Shown here: positions 18,025 to 26,641 of the stretch, one piece after another
How positions within the stretch are numbered: position 1 is the first letter of the stretch
Layout of the letters: each line of letters opens with the position of its first letter
From: CAZHNW01 sp942491575
Lineage (GTDB): Bacteria > Spirochaetota > UBA4802 > UBA5550
DNA length: 64,000 nt
Direction: 5' to 3'
Assembly: GCA_942491575.1 (NCBI GenBank)
Contig: CALOBT010000031.1
Location: 62,001 to 126,000, forward strand
Position numbers and translations under genes: made by a program
The notes under the pieces: model-generated
What the model saw: only the letters and a program-made list of their open reading frames with translations
Databases searched by the model: none
Told to the model about the DNA's origin: nothing

Positions 18025-18330
18025 ATGGACCGGATTTACTGTATCGGAGACGAAGACACTGTAAGTGCCATGAGTCTCGGTGATGTGGAGGGAATCATCG
18101 TCGATGTTTCCGGGGCGGGTGAAGTCCTGAAGGAAATAATTGCCAGAGAGGACGCTGCCCTGGTTCTGATCACAGCAGGCTGTGCCGCGGGACTCGATGC
18201 CTTTATCGGGAAACATAACCTGGAAAAGGGACGTCCCCTCATCTGTGAAATGCCGGGAATTCATGATGAGGAGGGATTTCGAAATCCTCTTCTCCGGTAT
18301 GTCACCGAGGCCCTGGGGGTTTCCCTGTGA
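18025..18330 (+). CDS. atpF: V/A-type ATPase central-shaft subunit F, operon 2
   Basis: 101 aa, Rossmann-like pattern (IYCIGDEDTVSAMSLGDVEG, then AALVLITAGCA, then RPLICEMPG) of subunit F. It comes before E here, whereas in operon 1 it follows C. It starts 4 bases after K and its stop overlaps the GTG start of E. Confidence 0.85.
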   Translation: MDRIYCIGDEDTVSAMSLGDVEGIIVDVSGAGEVLKEIIAREDAALVLITAGCAAGLDAFIGKHNLEKGRPLICEMPGIHDEEGFRNPLLRYVTEALGVSL

Positions 18331-18983
18331 TAAAAAGAATGAAAAAATCCGTTCCCCCGGAACCCATCCTGAAACATTCCGATCCGGGGTCGCTCCGTCA
18401 GTACCTGGAAGATGTCTTGAGGGAAGAATTGGGAACCGTCGGCAGGGAAAGACAGAAACAGCTGAATGACATTGAGCAAAAATATGAAATGGAGCTGCAG
18501 AATTTTCGCAGGGAAGAAACTGCAAAGGCGGAAACCCTCCTTGCAGCGGAAAAGGATAAGATCAGCAGGACCTTTGATCTGCAGCGCCGCCGCGCCGTTG
18601 CTGAAGAGATTGAAAACCTTATTCAGCAGGTAATCAGGGATGCAGCGAAGAGTCTCAGCAATAGCGAAGAGTTTACTGAAAAGATTTCCCCCCTCGTTAG
18701 TGAAGAGGTCTCATCGGGAGATGTGATTGTAAAAATCCTTTTTGCTCCCGGCGATGATGTTATGAAAAAAAAGATTGCATCACTTATGAAAAAGAAAATT
18801 GATTTTGAGGAGGATTATTCAATCCGCTACGGGGGTTTGATACTTGTAAAGAAAAGCGGTGAAATGATTAATCTGACCGTAGACCGGCTTATTTTTCGAA
18901 TGCAGGATGCCCTTCGTCTTGAGATGATGCATCTCTTCAGGGAGGAGGGAGTGTTGGCGAAACTGGAGGGAATCAATGATTGA
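18327..18983 (+). CDS. atpE: V/A-type ATPase stalk subunit E, operon 2
   Basis: 218 aa. GTG start overlaps the F stop; an in-frame ATG lies 12 bases on. N-terminal coiled coil (LGTVGRERQKQLNDIEQKYE) and C-terminal globular part ending with SIRYGGLILVKKSGEMINLT, the subunit E head-binding pattern. Its end overlaps the A gene by 8 bases. Confidence 0.87.
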   Translation: MIKRMKKSVPPEPILKHSDPGSLRQYLEDVLREELGTVGRERQKQLNDIEQKYEMELQNFRREETAKAETLLAAEKDKISRTFDLQRRRAVAEEIENLIQQVIRDAAKSLSNSEEFTEKISPLVSEEVSSGDVIVKILFAPGDDVMKKKIASLMKKKIDFEEDYSIRYGGLILVKKSGEMINLTVDRLIFRMQDALRLEMMHLFREEGVLAKLEGIND

Positions 18984-20769
18984 ATCCCCTGAACAGACGG
19001 GTGTAGTTTTACGGGTAAACGGACCCATCGTTACGGCTACGGGATTGCCGGGAGTCAGTATGATGGATATAGCGGAGGTGGGACCCCATAAACTGGTTGG
19101 GGAAGTTATCCGTCTTCAGGGAGAACGGGTGCTGATACAGGTTTATGAAGATAATACCGGGCTGAAACCCGGGGACAGTGTCGTGACTTCATCGCGGCCC
19201 CTTTCTGTTCTGGTGGGGCCTGGACTGATCTCAGGTATCTACGACGGAATCCAGCGCCCCCTGCCGAAATTCAAGGAAATATCCGGCGCCTATATTACCA
19301 GGGGAGTCAGGGCCTCTCCCCTTGATACGGAAAGGAAGTGGCATTTTCTTCCTGCAGTGCAGCCCGGTAATGATGTTAAACCGGGAAGCCTTATCGGTAC
19401 AGTTCAGGAGACCAGTTCTGTACTGCACAGTATTCTTCTCCCCCCTGACCGGCGGGGAATCATCGAGTGGATTGCCCAGGAAGGGGACTATACCATCACA
19501 GATGATATTTACCGCCTCAATAATGATGGAAAGATCAAGGATGGACACCTGGCCCATTACTGGCCCGTGCGGCGTCCCCGTCCCGTAGCAGAGCGTCTCA
19601 AGGCAGTGGAGCCCCTGGTGACGGGACAGCGTGTTATCGATACCTTTTTTCCCATCACCAAGGGGGGAACCGCGGCAATACCGGGAGGATTCGGTACGGG
19701 GAAAACAATGACGCAGCATGCCCTTGCGAAGTGGTGCAACGCCGACGTGATTATATATATCGGCTGTGGTGAAAGGGGTAATGAAATGACGGATGTATTG
19801 ACTGAGTTCCCTGAACTGGTTGATCCCCGGAGCGGACGTCCCCTCATGGAGCGGACTGTCATGATAGCCAACACTTCCAACATGCCCGTTGCCGCCAGGG
19901 AGGCAAGCATCTACACCGGCGTTACAATCGCTGAATACTATCGTGACATGGGATACCATGTCGCCGTCATGGCGGACAGTACATCCCGCTGGGCCGAGGC
20001 GCTGCGGGAGCTGGCGAGTCGTCTCGGGGATATGCCCGCCGAAGAGGGTTTTCCCCCTTATCTTGCAACGCGCCTTGCTGAATTTTATGAGCGGGCAGGT
20101 TATATCGAAACCCTCAGTGGAAAGTCCGGCAGCATCAGTATCATCGGAGCTGTATCGCCGCCGGGGGGTGATTTTTCGGAACCGGTGACGCAGCATACCA
20201 CGCGTTTTGTCCGCTGTTTCTGGGCCCTTGACAAGGAGCTTGCGGATGCGCGGCATTACCCTTCCATCAGCTGGATTGACAGCTACTCTGAATATGTCGA
20301 AGAAGTCGGGGAGTGGTGGGAGGATCACCGGAGAAACTGGCATGAATTGAGGCGCACCGCCATGAATATTCTCCAGGAGGAAAACCGCCTTGAACAGATT
20401 GTCAGGCTGGTGGGGCCCGATGCACTACCCCTTGAAGACCGCTTTCTCCTTTTCTGTTCTGAAATGATACGCAACGGTTTTCTTCAGCAGAACAGTTTTG
20501 ATCCCAATGATATGTTCTGCTCGCCGGAAAAACAGGTGCGCATCCTTTCGGTTATTGTAAATTATTATCAGCTTGGAAGGAAGCTGCTAGCATCAGGTGC
20601 AGACCTTCACTCCATCATTTATCTCGATGCGGTGAATGAAATATCCCGCCTTAAATCAGACTACGTCAATGATGATCTTGGTAAACTTGATAATTTCGCG
20701 GGACGCCTGGAGACACAGCTACGCTCTCTCGGAGAAATTGACTTTCTGGAGGGGGAAGAAGAATCATGA
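18976..20769 (+). CDS. atpA: V/A-type ATPase catalytic subunit A, operon 2
   Basis: 597 aa. P-loop GGFGTGKT (237-244) and GCGERGNEMTDVL with the catalytic Glu; MADSTSRWAEALRE follows. It is clearly homologous to the operon 1 A subunit along its whole length but diverged enough to rule out a recent duplication. The ATG overlaps the E stop and the end overlaps B (ATGA). Confidence 0.97.
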   Translation: MIESPEQTGVVLRVNGPIVTATGLPGVSMMDIAEVGPHKLVGEVIRLQGERVLIQVYEDNTGLKPGDSVVTSSRPLSVLVGPGLISGIYDGIQRPLPKFKEISGAYITRGVRASPLDTERKWHFLPAVQPGNDVKPGSLIGTVQETSSVLHSILLPPDRRGIIEWIAQEGDYTITDDIYRLNNDGKIKDGHLAHYWPVRRPRPVAERLKAVEPLVTGQRVIDTFFPITKGGTAAIPGGFGTGKTMTQHALAKWCNADVIIYIGCGERGNEMTDVLTEFPELVDPRSGRPLMERTVMIANTSNMPVAAREASIYTGVTIAEYYRDMGYHVAVMADSTSRWAEALRELASRLGDMPAEEGFPPYLATRLAEFYERAGYIETLSGKSGSISIIGAVSPPGGDFSEPVTQHTTRFVRCFWALDKELADARHYPSISWIDSYSEYVEEVGEWWEDHRRNWHELRRTAMNILQEENRLEQIVRLVGPDALPLEDRFLLFCSEMIRNGFLQQNSFDPNDMFCSPEKQVRILSVIVNYYQLGRKLLASGADLHSIIYLDAVNEISRLKSDYVNDDLGKLDNFAGRLETQLRSLGEIDFLEGEEES

Positions 20770-22157
20770 AGGAAAAGGACTATACCGCTATCAGGGATGT
20801 AAGGGGCCCCCTTGTAATCATTGAAGGAGTTGAAGGTGTCGGCTTTGGTGACCTCGTGGAGATACGTTCCGGTGATGAGTTGCGTATCGGGGAGACCATT
20901 GAGGTCCAGGAAAACCTTGCGGTGGTGCAGGTCTTCGAAGGGACCACGGGCCTGAATAGAAAAACGACCCGGGCTACATTTCTCGGGCGTCCCATGGAGC
21001 TCTCCATATCACGGGAGATGCTGGGGCGGGTCTTTGACGGACTGGGGCGGCCCCGTGACGGATCACCCCAGGTTGTTTCCGAAACCCGTCTTAATGTTAA
21101 CGGCCTGCCAATCAATCCCTGCAGCCGGGAATACCCCCGTGACTTTATCCAGACGGGTATTTCAGCCATCGATGGGATGAATACCCTGATCCGCGGGCAG
21201 AAGCTTCCGGTGTTCTCCGGAAGCGGAATGCCCCATAACCGTATCGCAGCCCAGATTGCCAGGCAGTCAAGGATTCTCACTTCAGACGAAGAGTTTACTA
21301 TTGTATTCTGTGCCATGGGTGTAAAGTTTGATGTGGCGCGTTTTTTTATCGACTCCCTCGAGGAGAGCGGAGTCCTCGCCCAGGCGGCACTTTTTCTGAG
21401 CCTTGCAAGTGATCCCTCTATTGAACGTCTCGTTACCCCCCGTGCGGCCCTGACCCTTGCGGAATTTCTTGCCTTTGAGCATGGTATGCATGTACTGGTC
21501 ATCATGACGGACATGACAAATTACTGTGAGGCACTTCGCGAGCTTTCAAGTTCCCGCGGGGAGGTTCCATCCCGCAAGGGGTATCCAGGGTACCTCTACA
21601 GTGATCTCGCCTCTATCTATGAAAGGGCAGGGCGCATTGAAGGAAGTAAGGGCTCCATCACTCAGATTCCCATGCTGACAATGCCGAGTGATGACATTTC
21701 CCATCCCGTTCCTGACCTGACCGGTTATATCACTGAGGGACAGATTGTCCTTGAGCGGGAGCTTTTTAACCGGGGCATCTATCCTCCCATAGCGGGACTG
21801 CCTTCCCTCTCCCGCCTGATGAAAGACGGTATCGGTGAAGGAAGGACACGGAAGGATCATGCCGGCGTAGCGGCACAGCTTTTCGCCTGTTATGCAAAGG
21901 TAAAAAAAATAAGATCCCTCGCTTCAATTGTCGGCGAGGAGGAACTCTCCGGTCTTGACCGGACATATCTTAAATTCGGTGAACACTTTGAAGAGAAGTT
22001 TCTTTCCCAGGGGGATGCTGAAAACCGTACAATTGAAGAGACCCTCGATGTGGGATGGCGTATGCTTTCTCTCCTTCCGAAGGAAGAGCTCTACCGGATA
22101 TCAAGGGACGACATTCAGCGGTTTTACCTGCCCGAAAGCGATGGGGGCAGGGCATGA
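20766..22157 (+). CDS. atpB: V/A-type ATPase regulatory subunit B, operon 2
   Basis: 463 aa. SGSGMPHNRIAAQIARQ replaces a P-loop, SRKGYPGYLYSDLASIYERA is conserved, and ENRTIEETLDVGWRML near the end matches operon 1 B. It forms the A3B3 head with the A subunit just upstream. Overlapping start and stop codons on both sides indicate tight coupling. Confidence 0.97.
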   Translation: MKEKDYTAIRDVRGPLVIIEGVEGVGFGDLVEIRSGDELRIGETIEVQENLAVVQVFEGTTGLNRKTTRATFLGRPMELSISREMLGRVFDGLGRPRDGSPQVVSETRLNVNGLPINPCSREYPRDFIQTGISAIDGMNTLIRGQKLPVFSGSGMPHNRIAAQIARQSRILTSDEEFTIVFCAMGVKFDVARFFIDSLEESGVLAQAALFLSLASDPSIERLVTPRAALTLAEFLAFEHGMHVLVIMTDMTNYCEALRELSSSRGEVPSRKGYPGYLYSDLASIYERAGRIEGSKGSITQIPMLTMPSDDISHPVPDLTGYITEGQIVLERELFNRGIYPPIAGLPSLSRLMKDGIGEGRTRKDHAGVAAQLFACYAKVKKIRSLASIVGEEELSGLDRTYLKFGEHFEEKFLSQGDAENRTIEETLDVGWRMLSLLPKEELYRISRDDIQRFYLPESDGGRA

Positions 22158-22786
22158 TGGGACGCCCCGATATTTCTCCTACAAAAACGAATCTGCGGCG
22201 GGTAACGGCAGACCTTGAATTTGCCGTGGAGGGATTCGAATTGCTCGATCAGAAGCGTGAGCTCCTGGTGATGGAAATCATGCGCCGCATGAGACAGGCC
22301 CGGGAGGCGGAACAGGCCTTTCAGAAAATCCTGAATGAATATTATGAGTATTACCGGGATGCAGCAATGACTGCCGGCCCCGAAGCGGTGACCCGTGCGG
22401 GAGTTCATGATTTTTATCAGTCAGAGCTGCATACTGAAAAAATCAAGGCGGTGGGGCTTACCCTCACTGTCATGGGGATAAAAACAACCAGGCAGCAACT
22501 GAAAGGAGGGAATCAAATTGAGTCAGCTGCAATTGCGGCAATGATCCGAAATGTTCCTGAACTCTTCAGTTCCATGGTGCAGTATGCCGCCATTATTTCT
22601 TCGGTGTTTATTCTTTCGCGGGAACTGAAAAAGATACAGAGACGGGTGAATGCCCTGGAAAAAGTTTTTATACCGCAGTATCGTGAATCTAAGAATTATA
22701 TCACGGACCGTCTGGAGGAGATGGAACGGGAAGAGCTTTATGTAAAAAAACTGATAGGTGGCCGTAATGAAGGAGAGGAATTATAA
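22154..22786 (+). CDS. atpD: V/A-type ATPase central-shaft subunit D, operon 2
   Basis: 210 aa from ATG 22154, which overlaps the B stop. The frame is open back to 22055, but that would run deep inside B and precede the true N-terminus SPTKTNLRRVTADLEFAVEG. The C-terminal helix RRVNALEKVFIPQYRESKNY matches subunit D. Last conserved gene of operon 2; its 3' end overlaps a 39-codon ORF. Confidence 0.93.
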   Translation: MMGRPDISPTKTNLRRVTADLEFAVEGFELLDQKRELLVMEIMRRMRQAREAEQAFQKILNEYYEYYRDAAMTAGPEAVTRAGVHDFYQSELHTEKIKAVGLTLTVMGIKTTRQQLKGGNQIESAAIAAMIRNVPELFSSMVQYAAIISSVFILSRELKKIQRRVNALEKVFIPQYRESKNYITDRLEEMEREELYVKKLIGGRNEGEEL

Positions 22787-22886
22787 TCGTGGAAAACTCC
22801 TGCCGGGGGCGCTGCTGCTTTTACTGGTTACAGTAACGGTGCTGTTTCTTTTTGCAGAGGTAATCAGGCTTCTTTTGGCGAAGTAA
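22767..22886 (+). CDS. 39-aa single-helix membrane ORF at end of operon 2
   Basis: ATG at 22767 opens 39 codons overlapping the D gene by 20 bases in another frame. The product has a basic N-terminus (MKERNYNRGK), one hydrophobic helix rich in Leu and Val, and a C-terminal EVIRLLLAK. GGTGG lies a few bases upstream. The stop is 4 bases from the convergent universal stress gene. I do not recognise it. It could be a small accessory subunit of the ATPase, or chance. Confidence 0.4.
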   Translation: MKERNYNRGKLLPGALLLLLVTVTVLFLFAEVIRLLLAK

Positions 22887-22890
22887 CTGC

Positions 22891-23346
22891 TCAGGCTGTG
22901 TCTATATTAAAGGTCAACACCGGCCTTGTTGAGAGCCGCACGATTTTTTCCGCAACATTATTGTGAACCATATGCTTCAGAATACCTCTCCTTACATGGT
23001 GACCGATAATTATCAGATCGATGTCAAGGCGATCTGCTGTTTCAAGTATCTTGTCACATGTAATGCCGACTTCAATGATCGGCTCAATGGTTCCGAATTT
23101 ACTGGAGAGTTTTTTAATGTATGTGTTCATCTCTTCCATGGTTTCCTTCACCGCGCGGTCACGGAATTCCTCCCATAACTGGTAGGCATCGGAATAGAAA
23201 CTAATCCGCGGCATGTCTTCAATTACATGCAGGGTGTAGATGTCAGCCTCATATTTTTCCGCTACTGAAAGGGCCCTTTTCAGTATTTCATCGGGACTTT
23301 CGGTAAATTCCAGGGGAACCAGAATTTTCATTTTATTACCGGCCAT
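22891..23346 (-). CDS. Universal stress protein (UspA family)
   Basis: 151 aa. It has KILVPLEFTESPDEILKRAL at the start, TLHVIED in strand 2, and the late IIIGHHVRRGILKHMVHNNV followed by STRPVLTF. The UspA fold is clear. The usual ATP motif G-x2-G-x9-G-S/T is altered: the last glycine and the Ser/Thr are replaced (HNNVAEK), so it may bind ATP poorly. GGAAGG lies seven bases before the ATG. The PilZ gene ends 14 bases upstream, so the two likely form an operon. Confidence 0.88.
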   Translation of the reverse strand: MAGNKMKILVPLEFTESPDEILKRALSVAEKYEADIYTLHVIEDMPRISFYSDAYQLWEEFRDRAVKETMEEMNTYIKKLSSKFGTIEPIIEVGITCDKILETADRLDIDLIIIGHHVRRGILKHMVHNNVAEKIVRLSTRPVLTFNIDTA

Positions 23347-23360
23347 ATCGTTACCTTCCT

Positions 23361-23720
23361 TTATCGAATACGGTATTCTTCAATAATACTGCGGATTAAA
23401 GAATTGTCATCTTCATGCAGTTCGGTAAATTCAAATCCAGAGAGATAGAATTCCTTATCAACTTCGTCATGCCTTGACCACTTGCACTGGGCGGTAAAAT
23501 TAACGTAACGGTCCTGGTCGTCTTTACTTTTCCAGTCAAGGGATGAAGGTATCTTCATTTTAAGTTGATAATACTTACCTTCCTGAAGAATGTTTTCAGA
23601 CATCAACATCATACCGTCTTGAGAGATGTCGATGAGAAATCCGATGAAGTTATCTTCTTCGAAAACCCGCAGGTAAAAGGTTAAATAGACACGCTGATGT
23701 TCACGCGGTGCGTGTTTCAT
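23361..23720 (-). CDS. PilZ-domain protein (c-di-GMP receptor type)
   Basis: 119 aa from ATG 23720, chosen because AAGGGGG lies just upstream; a GTG at 23759 is in frame without a ribosome site. The RxxxR motif (PREHQRVYL) and DISQDGMML are the two c-di-GMP-binding elements of PilZ domains, which fill nearly the whole protein. It probably relays c-di-GMP to motility or envelope functions. It lies upstream of the universal stress gene in the same direction. Confidence 0.8.
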   Translation of the reverse strand: MKHAPREHQRVYLTFYLRVFEEDNFIGFLIDISQDGMMLMSENILQEGKYYQLKMKIPSSLDWKSKDDQDRYVNFTAQCKWSRHDEVDKEFYLSGFEFTELHEDDNSLIRSIIEEYRIR

Positions 23721-23915
23721 GGTTAGCCCCCTTATCGCGGTGATTCCGGAAACCACCACCGGTTTCCTCTTTCACTCTGTAATTATATTATATCATAAGA
23801 ATAATATCAAATCAAAATATTTTAATTAATGATAAAAAGAAAGTGACATCTTTTTTCAGGGGGCGAAAGTAGGTATCGGCATATAATAGAAGGCAATGGA
23901 GAACCAGAATATATT

Positions 23916-25406
23916 ATGAGAGTTTTAATAACAGCCACAGCACTTACGGGAATCCTGTTTACGGGTATTTCAGAAGCCAGGGCGGAAAAACCGATGGCAG
24001 CCGTTGCGGGAGTAATCAGCAATAGTCCCAGGACCCTGCGGCTGTCTGCAGTCCTGGAAAACCAGCTGCTGTCCGTAATCCGCACAACGGGGCGTTTTGA
24101 TATAGTCAATTCTCCTCTTTTAAAGCAGGAGTTGAAGACCTTCAGATGCCTGGAAGAAAAATGTATCCTCAGGTTCGCCGCCAGCGCAGGGTTTTCTCTT
24201 GTGATATTTGGTGAATTTGATGACCGGGGAGATGATCTTTTCCTGGTCCTCTCCGCATATGGTATGGATTTCCCCTACAGGGGGCGTCTGATATACCGAT
24301 ACCGGGCCAAAATACCAATGAGCGGTGGTATCGGGGCGCGGGAATATAATTTTATCAGCGAGGAACATGCAGGTCGTTTTATGGCGGGACTATTTACTGA
24401 TTATAAGGTACCTGCAGAAATAAAGCTTGAGCCGGGGAAGGTATCTACGCAACCTGTTTTTCCCCTTCGCGGCAGTTATACGGTTTTCCGTCCCGGAAAA
24501 ATTAGAAAGGGTCCGGAGGGTGAATACAAAAAGACAGGAAATCTTCTGGTGAAAAAAGACGGCACTGTTGAAACCGTTGGGAATCTCCGGGATGGTGATG
24601 TAATACTGGGGAGTTTTAAGGACCAGGGTAAGTTTCTAAAGTCTTTTTACAGGGGAAGAAAAAGAGAAATTGTTCTGAGCCGGACAACCCCCGATTTCCT
24701 GATTTATTCAATACTGGTGGCGCCCCTGGGGAGTGCCGCAATGCCCGTGATTAATCCTACACTTGGATACTACAGTGACGGTGACTGGGCTGGTCTCTCT
24801 CTCTGGTTTTTTAATGCCACACCCTGGATTTATCTCGAGGTCAACGGCTTCATGAACTGGCCAAAGGATTTGCGCAAAGAACATAAGGATATAAGCCGAT
24901 ATGTAAAAACCAATCATGCATTTGCGTGGTACATGGCCTTTGCGGGAGGTACATCTCTCTTTATTGATGGCTTTGCACAGCGATATTTAAGGGAGGCATC
25001 CCAGTTTAAGGGAGTAAACAGTATCCTGGGAAATTCTTTTCTGGCGGGGTACCTGGCAGCAATATCCGGCGGCGGCGGGCATTTCTATCGCGGTTACCGT
25101 GGATGGGGGTATTTTTACTTCCAGCTCAATAATCTTCTCATGTATTTCACCATGTATGCCTTTTCCCCGCCTGAACATTACAATGGTTCGTCATATGAAA
25201 CAGGTAAAGTAAATAAAACTTTCGCCTGGTCTATGGTGGGGACGCTCTGTGCGGTTAAACTGATAGAGGTAGTACATGCCATACTGCTGGATGACCGTCT
25301 GATGAATGGTACGGTTGAGATAGAAAAATTTGCCGTCGAACCGGCACTCCGTTTTGATGAAGCGGGTAAGAGCATCTGGGGGGCCCAGGTAACACTCAGG
25401 TACTAG
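23916..25406 (+). CDS. Envelope protein with TolB-N-like domain and multi-helix C-terminal half
   Basis: 496 aa. Signal peptide (about 1-23, ending ARAE). Residues 25-130 look like a TolB-N/CsgG-type domain (LENQLLSVIRTTGRFDIVN, then FAASAGFSLVIFGEF). The C-terminal half (about 265-480) has several hydrophobic segments with RGWGYFYFQLNNLL and CAVKLIEVVHAILL. These motifs recur in the same order in the protein at 52245-53753, so they are paralogues. Function unknown; probably inner membrane or periplasm-facing. No strong ribosome site is seen. Confidence 0.75.
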   Translation: MRVLITATALTGILFTGISEARAEKPMAAVAGVISNSPRTLRLSAVLENQLLSVIRTTGRFDIVNSPLLKQELKTFRCLEEKCILRFAASAGFSLVIFGEFDDRGDDLFLVLSAYGMDFPYRGRLIYRYRAKIPMSGGIGAREYNFISEEHAGRFMAGLFTDYKVPAEIKLEPGKVSTQPVFPLRGSYTVFRPGKIRKGPEGEYKKTGNLLVKKDGTVETVGNLRDGDVILGSFKDQGKFLKSFYRGRKREIVLSRTTPDFLIYSILVAPLGSAAMPVINPTLGYYSDGDWAGLSLWFFNATPWIYLEVNGFMNWPKDLRKEHKDISRYVKTNHAFAWYMAFAGGTSLFIDGFAQRYLREASQFKGVNSILGNSFLAGYLAAISGGGGHFYRGYRGWGYFYFQLNNLLMYFTMYAFSPPEHYNGSSYETGKVNKTFAWSMVGTLCAVKLIEVVHAILLDDRLMNGTVEIEKFAVEPALRFDEAGKSIWGAQVTLRY

Positions 25407-25431
25407 TTTAATCCAGCGAGAGAATAAAAAA

Positions 25432-25458
25432 TCCCCGGCGCCTTTCAGCAACCGGGGA
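25432..25458 (+). terminator. Terminator
   Basis: TCCCCGG (25432-25438) pairs with CCGGGGA (25452-25458); cgTTTCATTTT follows. It lies 26 bases after the stop of the 496-aa envelope protein. Confidence 0.65.
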
Positions 25459-25649
25459 CGTTTCATTTTGGGGAGTTATAATGAAACCGTTAATATATTA
25501 TACCCCCCGGGACCAAAAAAGTTCCAAAAAAAATAAAAAAAATGTCGTTATATGAAACTTAACCGGGTCTGCCTTTTTTCCAGCTTTGATTTTTGTACAA
25601 ATCAGGTTTTTTGCGCACCGGGGGCAGAAGATCAGTTTAGTAAGATAAA

Positions 25650-25682
25650 AAAAGGGCCCCTTTCTAATAAAGGAGCCCTTTT
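25650..25682 (-). terminator. Strong terminator for the thioredoxin-fold gene
   Basis: 14-bp stem (AAAAGGGCTCCTTT with AAAGGGGCCCTTTT on the minus strand, one wobble) with a 5-base loop, then TTTTTTTATC on the minus strand. It lies 24 bases after the stop at 25707. The 140 bases on its left hold nothing else I can name. Confidence 0.85.
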
Positions 25683-25706
25683 ATGTAATATATTGTTATT
25701 GTACAA

Positions 25707-26246
25707 TTACTGTACAAGTTTCTGAATTATGGCCAGAGCCTCCTGCGACTCTGCATCGCTCAGTTTTCCTTTTTTATAATAGTGAACCTTTTTATCTTTC
25801 CCGATGACAATAAGGACTGATTTCTGGTTGCAGTTTCCCAGCCCCCAGGCGTCTCTGAGGATGTATTCGGGATCTGTGAGGATGACTGTTCCGGGATACT
25901 GTTTAATCTTTCTTCGGGCCATGTACCGGATTACAGAATTTGGTTTCCAGGGAGCATCTTTCATATTGGCAATTCCAATTGCCTGGTAATTATTGCCGGT
26001 AATTTTTGCCGCCTTCATTGTGTTTGCAAATGGATCATTCTGGTCTGCAACATCAACATCGTTGTAGAGAATTATAAGGACTTTTTTGCCAAAATTAGGA
26101 ATCCATGCGGGATTATTTTTTGCATCCCGAACCTTGATGTTTTTAAGAATGGCTCCTGTACCGATGGCAAAAGCCGAAATTGAGAGGAGTGGAACTGCCA
26201 GTAGCAGTATTGCGGATAGAGTAAGTAATCGTTTGTTTTTATTCAT
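25707..26246 (-). CDS. Secreted thioredoxin-fold protein, YtfJ-like
   Basis: 179 aa from ATG 26246 (GGTGA upstream; another ATG at 26258 lacks a ribosome site). Signal peptide to about residue 28. The mature part resembles the YtfJ/HI0045 thioredoxin-fold family: KKVLIILYNDVD, then GNNYQAIGIANMKDAPW, then GTVILTDPEYILRDAWGLG and VLIVIGKDKKVHYYKKGKL. There is no CxxC pair, so it is unlikely to be a disulfide oxidoreductase. Single-gene unit with its own terminator. Confidence 0.7.
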   Translation of the reverse strand: MNKNKRLLTLSAILLLAVPLLSISAFAIGTGAILKNIKVRDAKNNPAWIPNFGKKVLIILYNDVDVADQNDPFANTMKAAKITGNNYQAIGIANMKDAPWKPNSVIRYMARRKIKQYPGTVILTDPEYILRDAWGLGNCNQKSVLIVIGKDKKVHYYKKGKLSDAESQEALAIIQKLVQ

Positions 26247-26510
26247 GCGTGTCACCATAGCTGTTTTTATCTATGAAAATACCAGAAAAAAAAACTGTTC
26301 ATATGTCAAGATTTTTTACAGAAAAAATAAAGCAGTTAAGGCGATTTTCAGTCATTAATTTTCTGGAATGATTTCAGTTTAATGTCTCAATTATTTCCGA
26401 ACAGTCGATATGGTTCAAAAACAATTTTATTTTGAAAACCATGTACATCTTCCTTATTCCACCATTCAAATTGCCTTAAAATTGATAAAATGTATAAAAT
26501 CCATAAAAAA

Positions 26511-26536
26511 CCGTTCACATTTATAAATGTGAACGA
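26511..26536 (-). repeat. Stem-loop repeat element, copy 1
   Basis: A 24-bp perfect palindrome (26512-26535) with arms CGTTCACATTTA and the complement. On the minus strand it is followed by TTTTTTATGG. The same core recurs at 35265-35290 and 41705-41730. An extra half-site CCGTTCAC lies at about 26546-26553. The rest of the 26247-26641 gap holds only AT-rich sequence. Confidence 0.65.
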
Positions 26537-26641
26537 CGGTTGGCTCCGTTCACCTATATTATTTTTGACTTATGAAAAATATATGCAGCTGCGGTGCATA
26601 AAGTCGAAATTATTTAAAACATGAATTTTTTGGGGGTAAGG

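Noticed and set aside
19231..20343. 370-codon minus frame opposite subunit A of operon 2
   Set aside because: Long only because the opposite strand is GC-rich coding sequence; no start signals or family motif.
20780..21514. 244-codon minus frame opposite subunit B of operon 2
   Set aside because: Ser/Arg-rich shadow translation typical of the antisense of a coding gene.
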